Below the pieces are notes generated by a model. That model searched no databases, was not told the origin of the DNA, and was given only the letters and a program-made list of their open reading frames with translations. DNA of 40,250 nt from NCBI GenBank assembly GCA_944325885.1, contig CALVBT010000003.1, positions 1 to 40,250 on the forward strand, given 5' to 3'. Positions 25,120 to 32,991 of the stretch are shown piece after piece. The first letter of the stretch is position 1; every line of letters begins with the position of its first letter. This DNA is from Candidatus Gastranaerophilales bacterium (GTDB lineage: Bacteria; Cyanobacteriota; Vampirovibrionia; Gastranaerophilales; Gastranaerophilaceae). A program made the translations under genes and the position numbers.

Positions 25120-25550
25120 TGTTTGCACAACTGGGAGATATAAAATTTGAATTAATAACATATTTTAATGGATTACAAGAAAGACGGTCATATAACTATG
25201 CACAACACGATAGGATAAATAATAAACCGATATTACAATTTCTTGGCAAAAATCTTATTGAACAAGATATTAAACTGAATTTTCACAGAACGTTTTGTAC
25301 CCCTGAAGATGAAATTAAAAAACTAACAACTGTTGCTGATAAAGCGACACCACTAAAGTTTATTAAAGGTAACGGAGAATACATTGGAGTATTTGTTATA
25401 GAGGATATTCAATCATCAATAGAACAATCTTCGTCAGAAGGTGATCTGATTTCAATTCAAGTGGACATACGAATAAAAGAATACACTGGAAAAATCCCGC
25501 AAAAGCCTAAACAGACAAAAGGGTTAAAAAAGAAAAATACTAAGAAGTAA
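25119..25550 (+). CDS. P2 gpU-like tail protein
   Basis: A 143-residue protein with the gpU pattern: FAQLGDIKFELITYFNG, the aromatic and basic RRSYNYAQHDRINNKP, then LQFLGKNLIEQDIKLNFHRTFC and VFVIEDIQSS. gpU homologues complete or cap the P2 tail. The ATG overlaps the tape-measure stop (TAATG). The last 20 residues are Lys-rich and probably flexible. Confidence 0.88.
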   Translation: MFAQLGDIKFELITYFNGLQERRSYNYAQHDRINNKPILQFLGKNLIEQDIKLNFHRTFCTPEDEIKKLTTVADKATPLKFIKGNGEYIGVFVIEDIQSSIEQSSSEGDLISIQVDIRIKEYTGKIPQKPKQTKGLKKKNTKK

Positions 25551-25768
25551 TGACTGAGGAATTTTACACTTATATCACAAAACAAAACGACAGATGGGAT
25601 TTGATTGCATATGAATATTACAACAATGCTCTTTTGTATGAAGAAATAATTAAAGCAAATCCAGAAATAAAGATAACACCTGTGTTGGCAGAAGGAATAC
25701 AAATCAAAGTTCCTGTCTTACAAGAAGAAACAACAATACAATTTGAAATTCCACCATGGAAACAATAA
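25550..25768 (+). CDS. P2 gpX-like tail protein (LysM-like)
   Basis: A 72-residue protein of the tail protein X family, a small LysM-type fold: YTYITKQNDRWDLIAYEYYNN, then EEIIKANPEIK and a proline-containing strand. In P2-like phages gpX is found next to gpU and the hub protein, where it links tube and baseplate. Its ATG overlaps the gpU stop (TAATG). Confidence 0.88.
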   Translation: MTEEFYTYITKQNDRWDLIAYEYYNNALLYEEIIKANPEIKITPVLAEGIQIKVPVLQEETTIQFEIPPWKQ

Positions 25769-26736
25769 TGTTAAAACCTATATTTCAACTTTTCTATGAA
25801 AAAAAGAATATAACTAAGGATGTTTCTGCATACGTAACTTCAATAGAATATACAGATGTAGAAGATGGCGAGTCAGATGAGCTTCAAATCATGTTTGAAG
25901 ATTCTGAATGCTTGTGGCAAGGTGCTTGGATACCAACAAAAGGAGACTGTCTTGAAGCTCACATTGGATATGACCTATCAAAACTATTAAACTGCGGGGT
26001 TTTTGAGATAGATGAACTGGAATATGATACTCCACCTGATGTAGTTATTGTTAAAGGACTTGCGACAGGTATAAAAAAGCCGTTCCGACAAAAAAATTCT
26101 CAAGGCTACGAAAGTACAACTTTAAAACAAATAGCTTTAAAAGTTGCAAAGAAACACAATCTTACTTTAATTGGCGATATTGAAGATATACAGGTTGATA
26201 GAATAACACAGAATAAAGAAAGTGACCTAACTTTTTTATCCCGTCTTGCAGAAGAATACGGATATGTTTTTAAAGTTACGGACAAAAACCTTGTATTTTA
26301 TGATGTTCAACAGCTCAGAGGCGCAAAATCAACACATATTTTCTATAAATCAGACTTGAGCAGAATAAATCTCAGAGAAAAAACGAGTCAAAAGTATAAA
26401 TCTGTACAGGTTTCATATTATGACCCGAAAAAGAAAAAGACTGTCAAAGCCTCTGCAAGAAATGAATCTGTAAAAAAAGGCGATACATTAAAAATCACTG
26501 TTCGATGCTCAAACAGAAAGCAGGCTGTTCAAAAAGCCAAGGCAGCATTATCAACTGCTGATACAACTATTCAAGGTTCAATAGAACTTGTCGGCAATCC
26601 TTATTTAGTCGCTGGATTGAATATTGAGTTAAAAGGAATCGGTCATTTTAGTGGCAAATATCATATAAAACAGGCTAGACACGTTATTGACCGTAACACA
26701 GGTTATAAAACATATTGCGAGGTAGAATCGTGTTAA
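25768..26736 (+). CDS. P2 gpD-like baseplate hub protein
   Basis: About 322 residues of the gpD/VgrG hub family. Typical are the early YVTSIEYTDVEDGESDELQI, the GYDLSKLLNCGVFEIDELEYDTPPDVVIVKG block, the QNKESDLTFLSRLAEEYGYVF helix and strand, and the C-terminal HVIDRNTGYKT. The trimer forms the central hub that closes the tail tube. I use the ATG at 25768, which overlaps the gpX stop (TAATG) like the two preceding junctions; an in-frame ATG at 25756 is possible but has no better ribosome site. Confidence 0.9.
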   Translation: MLKPIFQLFYEKKNITKDVSAYVTSIEYTDVEDGESDELQIMFEDSECLWQGAWIPTKGDCLEAHIGYDLSKLLNCGVFEIDELEYDTPPDVVIVKGLATGIKKPFRQKNSQGYESTTLKQIALKVAKKHNLTLIGDIEDIQVDRITQNKESDLTFLSRLAEEYGYVFKVTDKNLVFYDVQQLRGAKSTHIFYKSDLSRINLREKTSQKYKSVQVSYYDPKKKKTVKASARNESVKKGDTLKITVRCSNRKQAVQKAKAALSTADTTIQGSIELVGNPYLVAGLNIELKGIGHFSGKYHIKQARHVIDRNTGYKTYCEVESC

Positions 26737-27239
26737 GATTTGGTGTTATTTCTCAAATAAATGCTTCAAAGGTCGAAGCACGAGTGCGATTTGAAGATGA
26801 TGACAGCACTTCTTTTTGGTTGCCGATACTGAAAACAAAAACATTAAAAGACAAATTTTATTCAATGTTAGATATAGGTGAACAAGTCGCTTGTCTTATG
26901 GACGAAAACTCAGAAGATGGTGTAATTCTTGGGGCTATTTATTCCGCAGAAGACCTTCCACCAAAACAAACAGAAAAGGAAATGTCCATTAATTTAGAAA
27001 ACGGTTCATTCCTAAACATAAATAAAGAAACAGACACACTTACCATATCATTCAAAAATATAAAACTGGTCGGAGATATTACTAATGAAGGCTATTTTTC
27101 AAATACTAAAGGCATTAGTTCGAATGCTGATATTTCTGATAAAACTTCATCGATGCAAAAAATAAGAGATATTTATAATTCGCATACTCACACTGGTAAT
27201 CAAGGTAAACCCACATCCTCCCCAACTCAGCAAATGTAA
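26730..27239 (+). CDS. P2 gpV-like baseplate spike protein
   Basis: About 169 residues with the gpV beta-barrel pattern: RFGVISQINASKVEARVRFEDDD, FWLPILKTKTL, LDIGEQVACLMDENSEDGVILGAIYS. The C-terminal half would form the trimeric membrane-piercing needle and ends with HTHTGNQGKPTSSP, where a His-x-His motif could bind the iron ion found at spike tips. I take GTG at 26730 because GAGGTAG lies before it; a TTG at 26715 would give five more residues. It overlaps the hub gene. Confidence 0.88.
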   Translation: MLRFGVISQINASKVEARVRFEDDDSTSFWLPILKTKTLKDKFYSMLDIGEQVACLMDENSEDGVILGAIYSAEDLPPKQTEKEMSINLENGSFLNINKETDTLTISFKNIKLVGDITNEGYFSNTKGISSNADISDKTSSMQKIRDIYNSHTHTGNQGKPTSSPTQQM

Positions 27240-27241
27240 TT

Positions 27242-27601
27242 ATGACAAGATTAGAAGACATTACATATGTAGATTGGCAACCTATGCTTAATCAAATTGG
27301 TGAAGCGGCAGAGGGAATTGATGACATTAATCAATGCATTGCCAATATTATTAAAACCCGTAAAGGTTCTGTTCCTCATCGACCAACCTTTGGTTCTGAT
27401 GTATATCAATATGTCGACTATCCGATAAGTGAGGCAATTCCCAATATTATCAGAGAGACAACCGATGCAATTACTGAATGGGAGCCTCGTATTCAAATAA
27501 AGCAAATAACTGCATCATCAGAAAAAGAGAAAATTACATTGAAAGTTGAATGGACATTAATAGATTCAGATGATGGTTCAATAGTTGAGGTAGATTTATG
27601 A
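27242..27601 (+). CDS. P2 gpW-like baseplate wedge protein (gp25 family)
   Basis: A 119-residue protein of the gp25/gpW family. The segments NQIGEAAEGIDDINQCIANIIKTRKGSVPHRPTFGSDV, YVDYP and WEPRIQI are the strongest family features. It forms the inner baseplate ring and connects to the sheath. It starts two bases after the spike gene and overlaps the gpJ-like gene by four bases (ATGA). Confidence 0.92.
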   Translation: MTRLEDITYVDWQPMLNQIGEAAEGIDDINQCIANIIKTRKGSVPHRPTFGSDVYQYVDYPISEAIPNIIRETTDAITEWEPRIQIKQITASSEKEKITLKVEWTLIDSDDGSIVEVDL

Positions 27602-28710
27602 GTGCAAACCTTCCTGAACCCAATTTTATAGAGCGTAATCCTGAGGAAATCACAAATGCTTGGATTCAAAGATATGAAGAATTAACAGGAAAAACTCTTT
27701 ACCCTGCACAAGTCGATAGATTTGCCATTGATTTGGGCGCATATAGAGAAAATATCCTCAGGGTCGAAATTCAAGAAACAGCAAAGAAAAATTTACTGAG
27801 TTATGCACCATTAGATGTTTTAAAACACATTGGGGAACCGCACGGTGTATCTCAACTTTTAGCTGATTATGCAAAAACAACTATAATGTTTTCAATAGAT
27901 GAACCTTTAGATTTTGATTTTACAATACAAGCCAATACTGAAATTGAGAGTAAAGACGGTTTGTTTATATTCGCAACAACAGAACCTGTAACATTAAAAC
28001 AAGGAGAGTTAATTGCAACTGTCGAAGCACAGTGTGAAACAGCAGGAGCAGCGGCAAATAATTATGCTATAGGTGCAATTAGTAATATTTTAACGCCTAT
28101 TGATTACATATCCAAAGCTGAAAATATAACTGTTACCAGCGGAGGTGCAGATGATGAAACAGCCGAACAACTCAGAGAAAGAATTCGGCTGGCACCAGAG
28201 AAATATTCAAATGCAGGAAGTTACGGTGCATATCGATATCACACACTGTCTGTGCATCAATCAATAACGGATGTTGCAATAATTTCACCATCACCGGGCA
28301 TAGTGAATGTTTATCCTTTGACCTTAAATGGCAACCCAACAGAAGAACTGATTAAAAAAATTCAAGACCATTTGAATGAAGAAGATGTTAGACCTCTGAC
28401 TGATTATGTACAGGTTAAGTCTCCAGAAAACATCGATTTTTCAATTAATGCAGGAATAATACTTTATTCCTATGCAGATATAGACAGTGTAAAGAAAACA
28501 ATAGATGAAAGATTCAATGAGTATAAATTGCAACTTTCTGAAAAATTAGGAAAAAATGTTGTTGCAACACAGATTATAGCTATTTTAAACAGTATTTACG
28601 GCGTGTATAAAGTGAACTTAAATTCACCTGAAGATATCGATGTACAAAAGCAACAGTGGGCTAATCTTGTAAAATATGACATTGTAATCGGAGGGTATGC
28701 TGATGAATAA
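27598..28710 (+). CDS. P2 gpJ-like baseplate assembly protein
   Basis: A 370-residue wedge protein. Landmarks are NFIERNPEEI at the start, the ETAKKNLLSYAPLDVLKHIGEPHGV helix, TVEAQCETAGAAANNYAIGAI, and the conserved DETAEQLRERIRLAPEKYSNAGSYGAYRYH. It joins wedge and fibre network in the baseplate. It overlaps the previous gene by four bases and the gpI-like gene by eight. Confidence 0.92.
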   Translation: MSANLPEPNFIERNPEEITNAWIQRYEELTGKTLYPAQVDRFAIDLGAYRENILRVEIQETAKKNLLSYAPLDVLKHIGEPHGVSQLLADYAKTTIMFSIDEPLDFDFTIQANTEIESKDGLFIFATTEPVTLKQGELIATVEAQCETAGAAANNYAIGAISNILTPIDYISKAENITVTSGGADDETAEQLRERIRLAPEKYSNAGSYGAYRYHTLSVHQSITDVAIISPSPGIVNVYPLTLNGNPTEELIKKIQDHLNEEDVRPLTDYVQVKSPENIDFSINAGIILYSYADIDSVKKTIDERFNEYKLQLSEKLGKNVVATQIIAILNSIYGVYKVNLNSPEDIDVQKQQWANLVKYDIVIGGYADE

Positions 28711-29224
28711 TCTTGCTCCGATAAATGATATAAATTTAAAAGTATTTGACCAAATTTGTGAAGAACGTTTTGGCGAATTGGATTTAAAAGTCCTTGATGT
28801 TACCGATATAGATAATTTGCCTGTAGATGCATTACCTCATTTGGCTGAACAATATCATATTACGGGCAATGAAGGTTGGAAATTCTGTCGTAATGAACAG
28901 GAAAAAAGAAGTCTCATAAAAAACGCAATACAGTTACATAAATACAGAGGCACAAAATATGCAATTATAAAAGCCTTGTCATTAATAAATATTACTGCTT
29001 TTGTAACGGAATGGTTTGAATATAATGGATCTCCATTTTTCTTTAAGGTTCTTTTGGATATGGAGACTAGCTATGATTCGGATTTGGAACTACAAGTTAT
29101 AGATTTAATAAATGAAAATAAAAATGTTCGTTCGTGGTTGGAACGTATAATTGTTTATCTTAAACAAGAAGCGTTAATGCCGATTATGAGCTATATATCA
29201 ACAAGTGAGGAGATAATAGTATGA
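28703..29224 (+). CDS. P2 gpI-like tail protein
   Basis: About 173 residues of the tail protein I family: VTDIDNLPVDALPHLAEQYHI, GWKFCRNEQEKRSLIKNAIQLHKYRGTKYAIIKAL and a short aromatic strand EWFEYNG. It attaches fibres to the baseplate. GGAGGG lies eight bases before the ATG at 28703 but only one base before another in-frame ATG at 28697, so the later start is preferred. It overlaps the gpJ-like gene and the collar-fibre gene. Confidence 0.88.
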   Translation: MNNLAPINDINLKVFDQICEERFGELDLKVLDVTDIDNLPVDALPHLAEQYHITGNEGWKFCRNEQEKRSLIKNAIQLHKYRGTKYAIIKALSLINITAFVTEWFEYNGSPFFFKVLLDMETSYDSDLELQVIDLINENKNVRSWLERIIVYLKQEALMPIMSYISTSEEIIV

Positions 29225-29910
29225 CAACGGAATTTTACTCACTAATAACAGATATTGGCTTTAACGAAATTAACAAAGCTCTTAATGACGGTAAGAAACT
29301 GGATTTAAAATATATTGCTGTTGGTGATTCTAACGGTAAGTATTATGAACCCAAAACAACGCAGACTAAACTAAAAAATGAAAAATATAGGGCAGAAATT
29401 ACCGAGGTTACAAATTTAACAGCAAGAGCATTAATCCCTAATAATATAGGTGGCTTTTATATTAGAGAAGTCGGGCTATTTGACGGAAATAATCAACTTT
29501 TGCTTATAGCCAAACAGCCTGAAACATATAAACCAATAGAATCGCAGGGAAGTGTTAAAGAATTATGGATAAAAGTTCTACTAAAAGCAATAAACCCTGA
29601 TGTTATAGAAATTAAGATTGATCCAAGTGTTCAATATGCATCAACACAATTTGTAATAGAACAAATAAAAACGCATAAACATCCTGATTTAATGCCAATT
29701 TGGCTATATGACACAAATGGAAACGGGGTAGTCGATTCTTGCGAGTTTATAGATGGTGGCAGATTCACGGACGGAGGGGATATCAATTTACCACAGCCGC
29801 CTGCAATACCTGAATTAATAATGAGTACAACAATATATGATAAAAACAATAACGGCATAGTTGATAATGCGGAAAATATTGATGCCGGTGAATTTGAAAG
29901 CGAGGAATAA
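29221..29910 (+). CDS. tail-collar fibre protein with two EF-hand-like loops
   Basis: A 229-residue fibre base. Residues 1-140 match the phage tail-collar fibre family (DUF3751, P2 gpH N-terminus): FYSLITDIGFNEINKAL, the KYIAVGDSNG block and GGFYIREVGLFD. The rest is unusual: two segments, DTNGNGVVDSCE (164-175) and DKNNNGIVDNAE (207-218), each fit a canonical 12-residue EF-hand loop and each is followed by an I-D-[GA]-G-[RE]-F motif. Calcium binding here is inferred from the loop residues. The gene overlaps gpI and is followed after two bases by another fibre gene. Confidence 0.87.
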   Translation: MTTEFYSLITDIGFNEINKALNDGKKLDLKYIAVGDSNGKYYEPKTTQTKLKNEKYRAEITEVTNLTARALIPNNIGGFYIREVGLFDGNNQLLLIAKQPETYKPIESQGSVKELWIKVLLKAINPDVIEIKIDPSVQYASTQFVIEQIKTHKHPDLMPIWLYDTNGNGVVDSCEFIDGGRFTDGGDINLPQPPAIPELIMSTTIYDKNNNGIVDNAENIDAGEFESEE

Positions 29911-29912
29911 AA

Positions 29913-30599
29913 ATGGGAACAATTCAAATCAAACGAGGATTAGAAGCTAACCTGCCGACAGAGGCGGCTGATGGTGAACTTTTATATACCAAAGATACGA
30001 AAAAGTTTTACATAGGTAACGGAGAAGGTCACGCTCTTACTGTATTTGAGAATGCAGAACAGCTGAAAACATATCTTGCAGGGAAGTCTGATACAGGACA
30101 CACACATACTGTAATTGAAATCACTGATTTTGATACATCTGTCGATGAAAGAATTACAGCTCAAAAAGGACAACCAAATGGCATTGCGGCTTTAGATGGA
30201 ACAGGGAAAATTCCAAATGCTCAAATCCCAACTTCATTTAAAGAAGCTGCTGTTGTAGAAAATATTGCAGCAAGAGACGAATTAACTCCTTTTCAAGGAA
30301 TGCATGCACTTGTAATTGATGCTAGCGGCGATGCAACAGTTGAATCAGGCGGTGGAGCTGAGTATGTATATAACGGAACAAAATGGGTAAAAATTTCGGA
30401 ATTTAATGAGTTGGATACTCTTATCGACTGGTCAAATGTTCAAAATAAACCTGAATTTGTTACTAAAATTACTGACTTAGAAGACATTCCAGATTCATTG
30501 ACAGGACAGGCTGGAATGATTCTTGTCGTAAATCCTGAAGAAAACGGTTTTGTATTTACTTCACAGTTTTCAGGAAATATCGATGGGGGAGAGTTTTAG
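29913..30599 (+). CDS. tail fibre protein with Mtd-type N-terminal domain (first of three)
   Basis: A 228-residue protein. Residues 1-45 (TIQIKRGLEANLPTEAADGE, then LLYTKDTKKFYIGNG) match the small N-terminal domain of the phage major tropism determinant (Mtd_N), used to trimerise and dock fibres. Next come a HTH dipeptide pattern, the block NGIAALDGTGKIPNAQIP common in fibre shafts, and a strand with YVYNGTKWVKI. It ends in IDGGEF, like the ends of the loops in the preceding gene. Probably a connector or short side fibre. Confidence 0.8.
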   Translation: MGTIQIKRGLEANLPTEAADGELLYTKDTKKFYIGNGEGHALTVFENAEQLKTYLAGKSDTGHTHTVIEITDFDTSVDERITAQKGQPNGIAALDGTGKIPNAQIPTSFKEAAVVENIAARDELTPFQGMHALVIDASGDATVESGGGAEYVYNGTKWVKISEFNELDTLIDWSNVQNKPEFVTKITDLEDIPDSLTGQAGMILVVNPEENGFVFTSQFSGNIDGGEF

Positions 30600-32077
30600 T
30601 GACAACTCACATTCGATTCCGAAGAGGTTTTAAAAATGATCTTCCATCATATGCTCCAAGTGGAATGCCAATGTGGTGTGAAGACACGCAGGAGCTTTAT
30701 TTAGGGACTGGAACTGGTCTTGTTCAAGTTGGCGGAAAAACGATGGTTTCCGCCAACGGGAAACAACCATTTGAGATATTTTACTCTATGTCAACAGAAA
30801 CTCCTGCCGGAGCATATCCGCTTTGGACTGGCGAACTTATTCCTAATTGTAGAGAGTTATTACCAGATTTTTGGAATAAAGCACTGGAGTTATCAAAGGA
30901 TAAAGATGTTACAGTTGCGTTGTTAAAAGCTATGATAGAATCGACAAATGAAGACTATGTTATTGAAGATTTAATGGACATAGAAAGTTCATCGAAAACA
31001 TATCAGGCTATTGCAGATCCCTATTCTTATACATTTTTTAGCAATATTACGGAATATCCTGTTGGCGTCAAAATAACATTTAATACAACACAAACCGCCG
31101 GCGATTATATATTCTCTTTTTCAACAGCAGCCTTAAATGCACCGGCAAAAATAGCACCGCCAAAGTCAGTTGAAATATTTCTTACAAAAGAAACTGGGGA
31201 AGAAGTTTCGGTATGGCAAACCTCTGAAATACCACAGGAAATGTCTGCAAATAAAGTTATATCCAATAAAATCAATATTACTTATTCATTTAAAAGTGTT
31301 TCTTTTAAAATTACTGATGCAAATTCTTACGATAACATTATTCAGGCAACACTTTCAAATTGTCAGATTGAAAAAGTTATAAGCAAATTAGAACCGAGAA
31401 TCCGTGTGGTCAGCCAAGATGTTTACGATAGTGAAGTCAGTACGTATATGGAAACAGGTGCATTTGTAATAGATGAATCAGCTGGAAGCATAAGATTACC
31501 TAAGATAACAAGATTTCTTGCATCAATTGAACAATTATCTCAGATAGGTACAGCACATAATGACCAGATTCTAGAACACACCCATACATATAGAACAGAT
31601 AATAAAAACCGCCCTCGTGGTGATGATAGAACTGCGTGCTTTACATACGATGCCGAATACGAAACATCCGGAGTAAACGGAGCCAGGAAAGGTAATGAAA
31701 ACCTTGTAAAACATATAAAAGTCGGGCTTTTTATTCAAGTCTATAACACAGTTATCAATCAAAGTACATTCGATGCTGCACAATTTAATAACACTTTATT
31801 GAATCACTCACATCCTAGAAAGCCTCAATATTTTATAAATTCTGGAGTTCAAACAGGACAAACAACTTATGTTTATCCTCCTGAAGGTTATACAATGTCG
31901 AATTTAAATGCTTTTATCCCAAGTGTTAATACAATGTCAATTGACACTGAAGAAGAAAAAAACAGCACAATCAGTTGTACTTGGACAAAAGATGATTCAA
32001 AAATTACAGTTACAAACAACGATATAACTGAAAACGGAAGTGTGAATAATAACTGGCTTGCTGTTTGGAGAAAATAG
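30599..32077 (+). CDS. large tail fibre / tailspike with Mtd-type N-terminal domain (second of three)
   Basis: A 492-residue protein and likely main receptor-binding candidate with the spike at 32988. The start is GTG, overlapping the previous stop (TAGTG). Residues 1-45 repeat the Mtd_N pattern (HIRFRRGFKNDLPSYAPSG, then MPMWCEDTQELYLGTG). The middle is beta-rich with no known enzyme motif. From about residue 300 there are collar-like segments (RLPKITRFLASI, HNDQILEHTHTY, VGLFIQVYN) as in other fibre tips, with His-x-His motifs that could hold metal along a trimer axis. Confidence 0.8.
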   Translation: MTTHIRFRRGFKNDLPSYAPSGMPMWCEDTQELYLGTGTGLVQVGGKTMVSANGKQPFEIFYSMSTETPAGAYPLWTGELIPNCRELLPDFWNKALELSKDKDVTVALLKAMIESTNEDYVIEDLMDIESSSKTYQAIADPYSYTFFSNITEYPVGVKITFNTTQTAGDYIFSFSTAALNAPAKIAPPKSVEIFLTKETGEEVSVWQTSEIPQEMSANKVISNKINITYSFKSVSFKITDANSYDNIIQATLSNCQIEKVISKLEPRIRVVSQDVYDSEVSTYMETGAFVIDESAGSIRLPKITRFLASIEQLSQIGTAHNDQILEHTHTYRTDNKNRPRGDDRTACFTYDAEYETSGVNGARKGNENLVKHIKVGLFIQVYNTVINQSTFDAAQFNNTLLNHSHPRKPQYFINSGVQTGQTTYVYPPEGYTMSNLNAFIPSVNTMSIDTEEEKNSTISCTWTKDDSKITVTNNDITENGSVNNNWLAVWRK

Positions 32078-32078
32078 A

Positions 32079-32462
32079 ATGTTTTATGTATTAATTGAAA
32101 ACAATGAACTCAGAGGAATATTGGACTATAAACCCAATACGGGAAAAGATAATATTCAAGTAGTGGAATATGATGGCATAATCCAAAAAGAAAATATTCT
32201 TGTTCTTGATGGAAAAATTGTTGATAAAGAAGCATATACATTTATTAATGGCAAATATATTAAACGTGATTACGATCTGGAAAAACAGCAAACAATAAAT
32301 AAACAGGCTCGTAAATATTTAAAAGACACAGATTGGTTGGTTTTAAGACATCGGGATCAAATCGCTCTTGGTCTTGATACTTCTTTAACTGCTGCTGAAT
32401 ACAAAGAGCTGTTGCAAAAGAGGCAAGAAGCCCGTAGTCAAGTAATAGATTATACAGAATAG
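32079..32462 (+). CDS. probable tail fibre assembly protein
   Basis: About 127 residues from the ATG at 32079 (MFYVLIENNELRG), one base after the fibre stop codon. The C-terminal half, KQARKYLKDTDWLVLRHRDQ followed by LTAAEYKELLQKRQEARSQVI, is the pattern seen at the end of many fibre assembly chaperones (DWxxxRxxxxG...Y..L...RQ..R). It follows the large fibre gene, the usual place for such a chaperone. An in-frame ATG at 32058 inside the fibre gene is less likely. Confidence 0.75.
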   Translation: MFYVLIENNELRGILDYKPNTGKDNIQVVEYDGIIQKENILVLDGKIVDKEAYTFINGKYIKRDYDLEKQQTINKQARKYLKDTDWLVLRHRDQIALGLDTSLTAAEYKELLQKRQEARSQVIDYTE

Positions 32463-32472
32463 GATGTGTTTA

Positions 32473-32991
32473 ATGGGAATAGATATAAAATTCAGAAGAG
32501 GACAAAAAATTAAATTGCCAGATTCTGCTCCTAGTGGAATGCCTTTATGGTGCGAAGATACTTGCGAACTATACATGGGAACAGGAGATAATGTTGAAAA
32601 AGTCGGTTCACAAGCTGATTTTGCAACTCAAGCTTTGCAAGATGCATCCGGTAATGAGATAAGTACAACTTATGCTAAAGTACACAAAGACATTAATATT
32701 TTGCCTTCAAGCGGAACTATAGAATTACAAGATAATTCTATTAACCGAATAGAAAATGCTATGGGGAAAATTACTTTTGTATTGCCGGAAGTTAATGATG
32801 ATAAATTTCATCAAATATTAATTCAATTTCATTCGATGCTAGCTATTGTAGATTTAGGGACAGAGCAATTTTTTAATAATGAAGCTCCAACTTTAACAAT
32901 CGGAACCTATGACATAATTTATGAACACGATGGTACAAACTGGGTTGTTGGAGCAGTAAAAAAAGGGATAGAAAGTACAACAACAGAATGA
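32473..32991 (+). CDS. short tail fibre protein with Mtd-type N-terminal domain (third of three)
   Basis: About 172 residues. The N-terminus IDIKFRRGQKIKLPDSAPSG then MPLWCEDTCELYMGTGDN is the third copy of the Mtd_N pattern and closest to that of the gene at 30599. The remainder is a beta-rich domain ending in YDIIYEHDGTNWVVGAV, a strand pattern seen in several fibre tips. AGGA lies eight bases before the ATG at 32473; an upstream ATG at 32464 lacks such spacing. It overlaps the next gene by four bases (ATGA). Confidence 0.75.
   Translation: MGIDIKFRRGQKIKLPDSAPSGMPLWCEDTCELYMGTGDNVEKVGSQADFATQALQDASGNEISTTYAKVHKDINILPSSGTIELQDNSINRIENAMGKITFVLPEVNDDKFHQILIQFHSMLAIVDLGTEQFFNNEAPTLTIGTYDIIYEHDGTNWVVGAVKKGIESTTTE

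Noticed and set aside
29913-32991. Diversity-generating retroelement suggested by Mtd-type fibre domains
   Set aside because: Only the N-terminal docking domain is Mtd-like. No reverse transcriptase, template repeat or variable-repeat pair is visible in the window.
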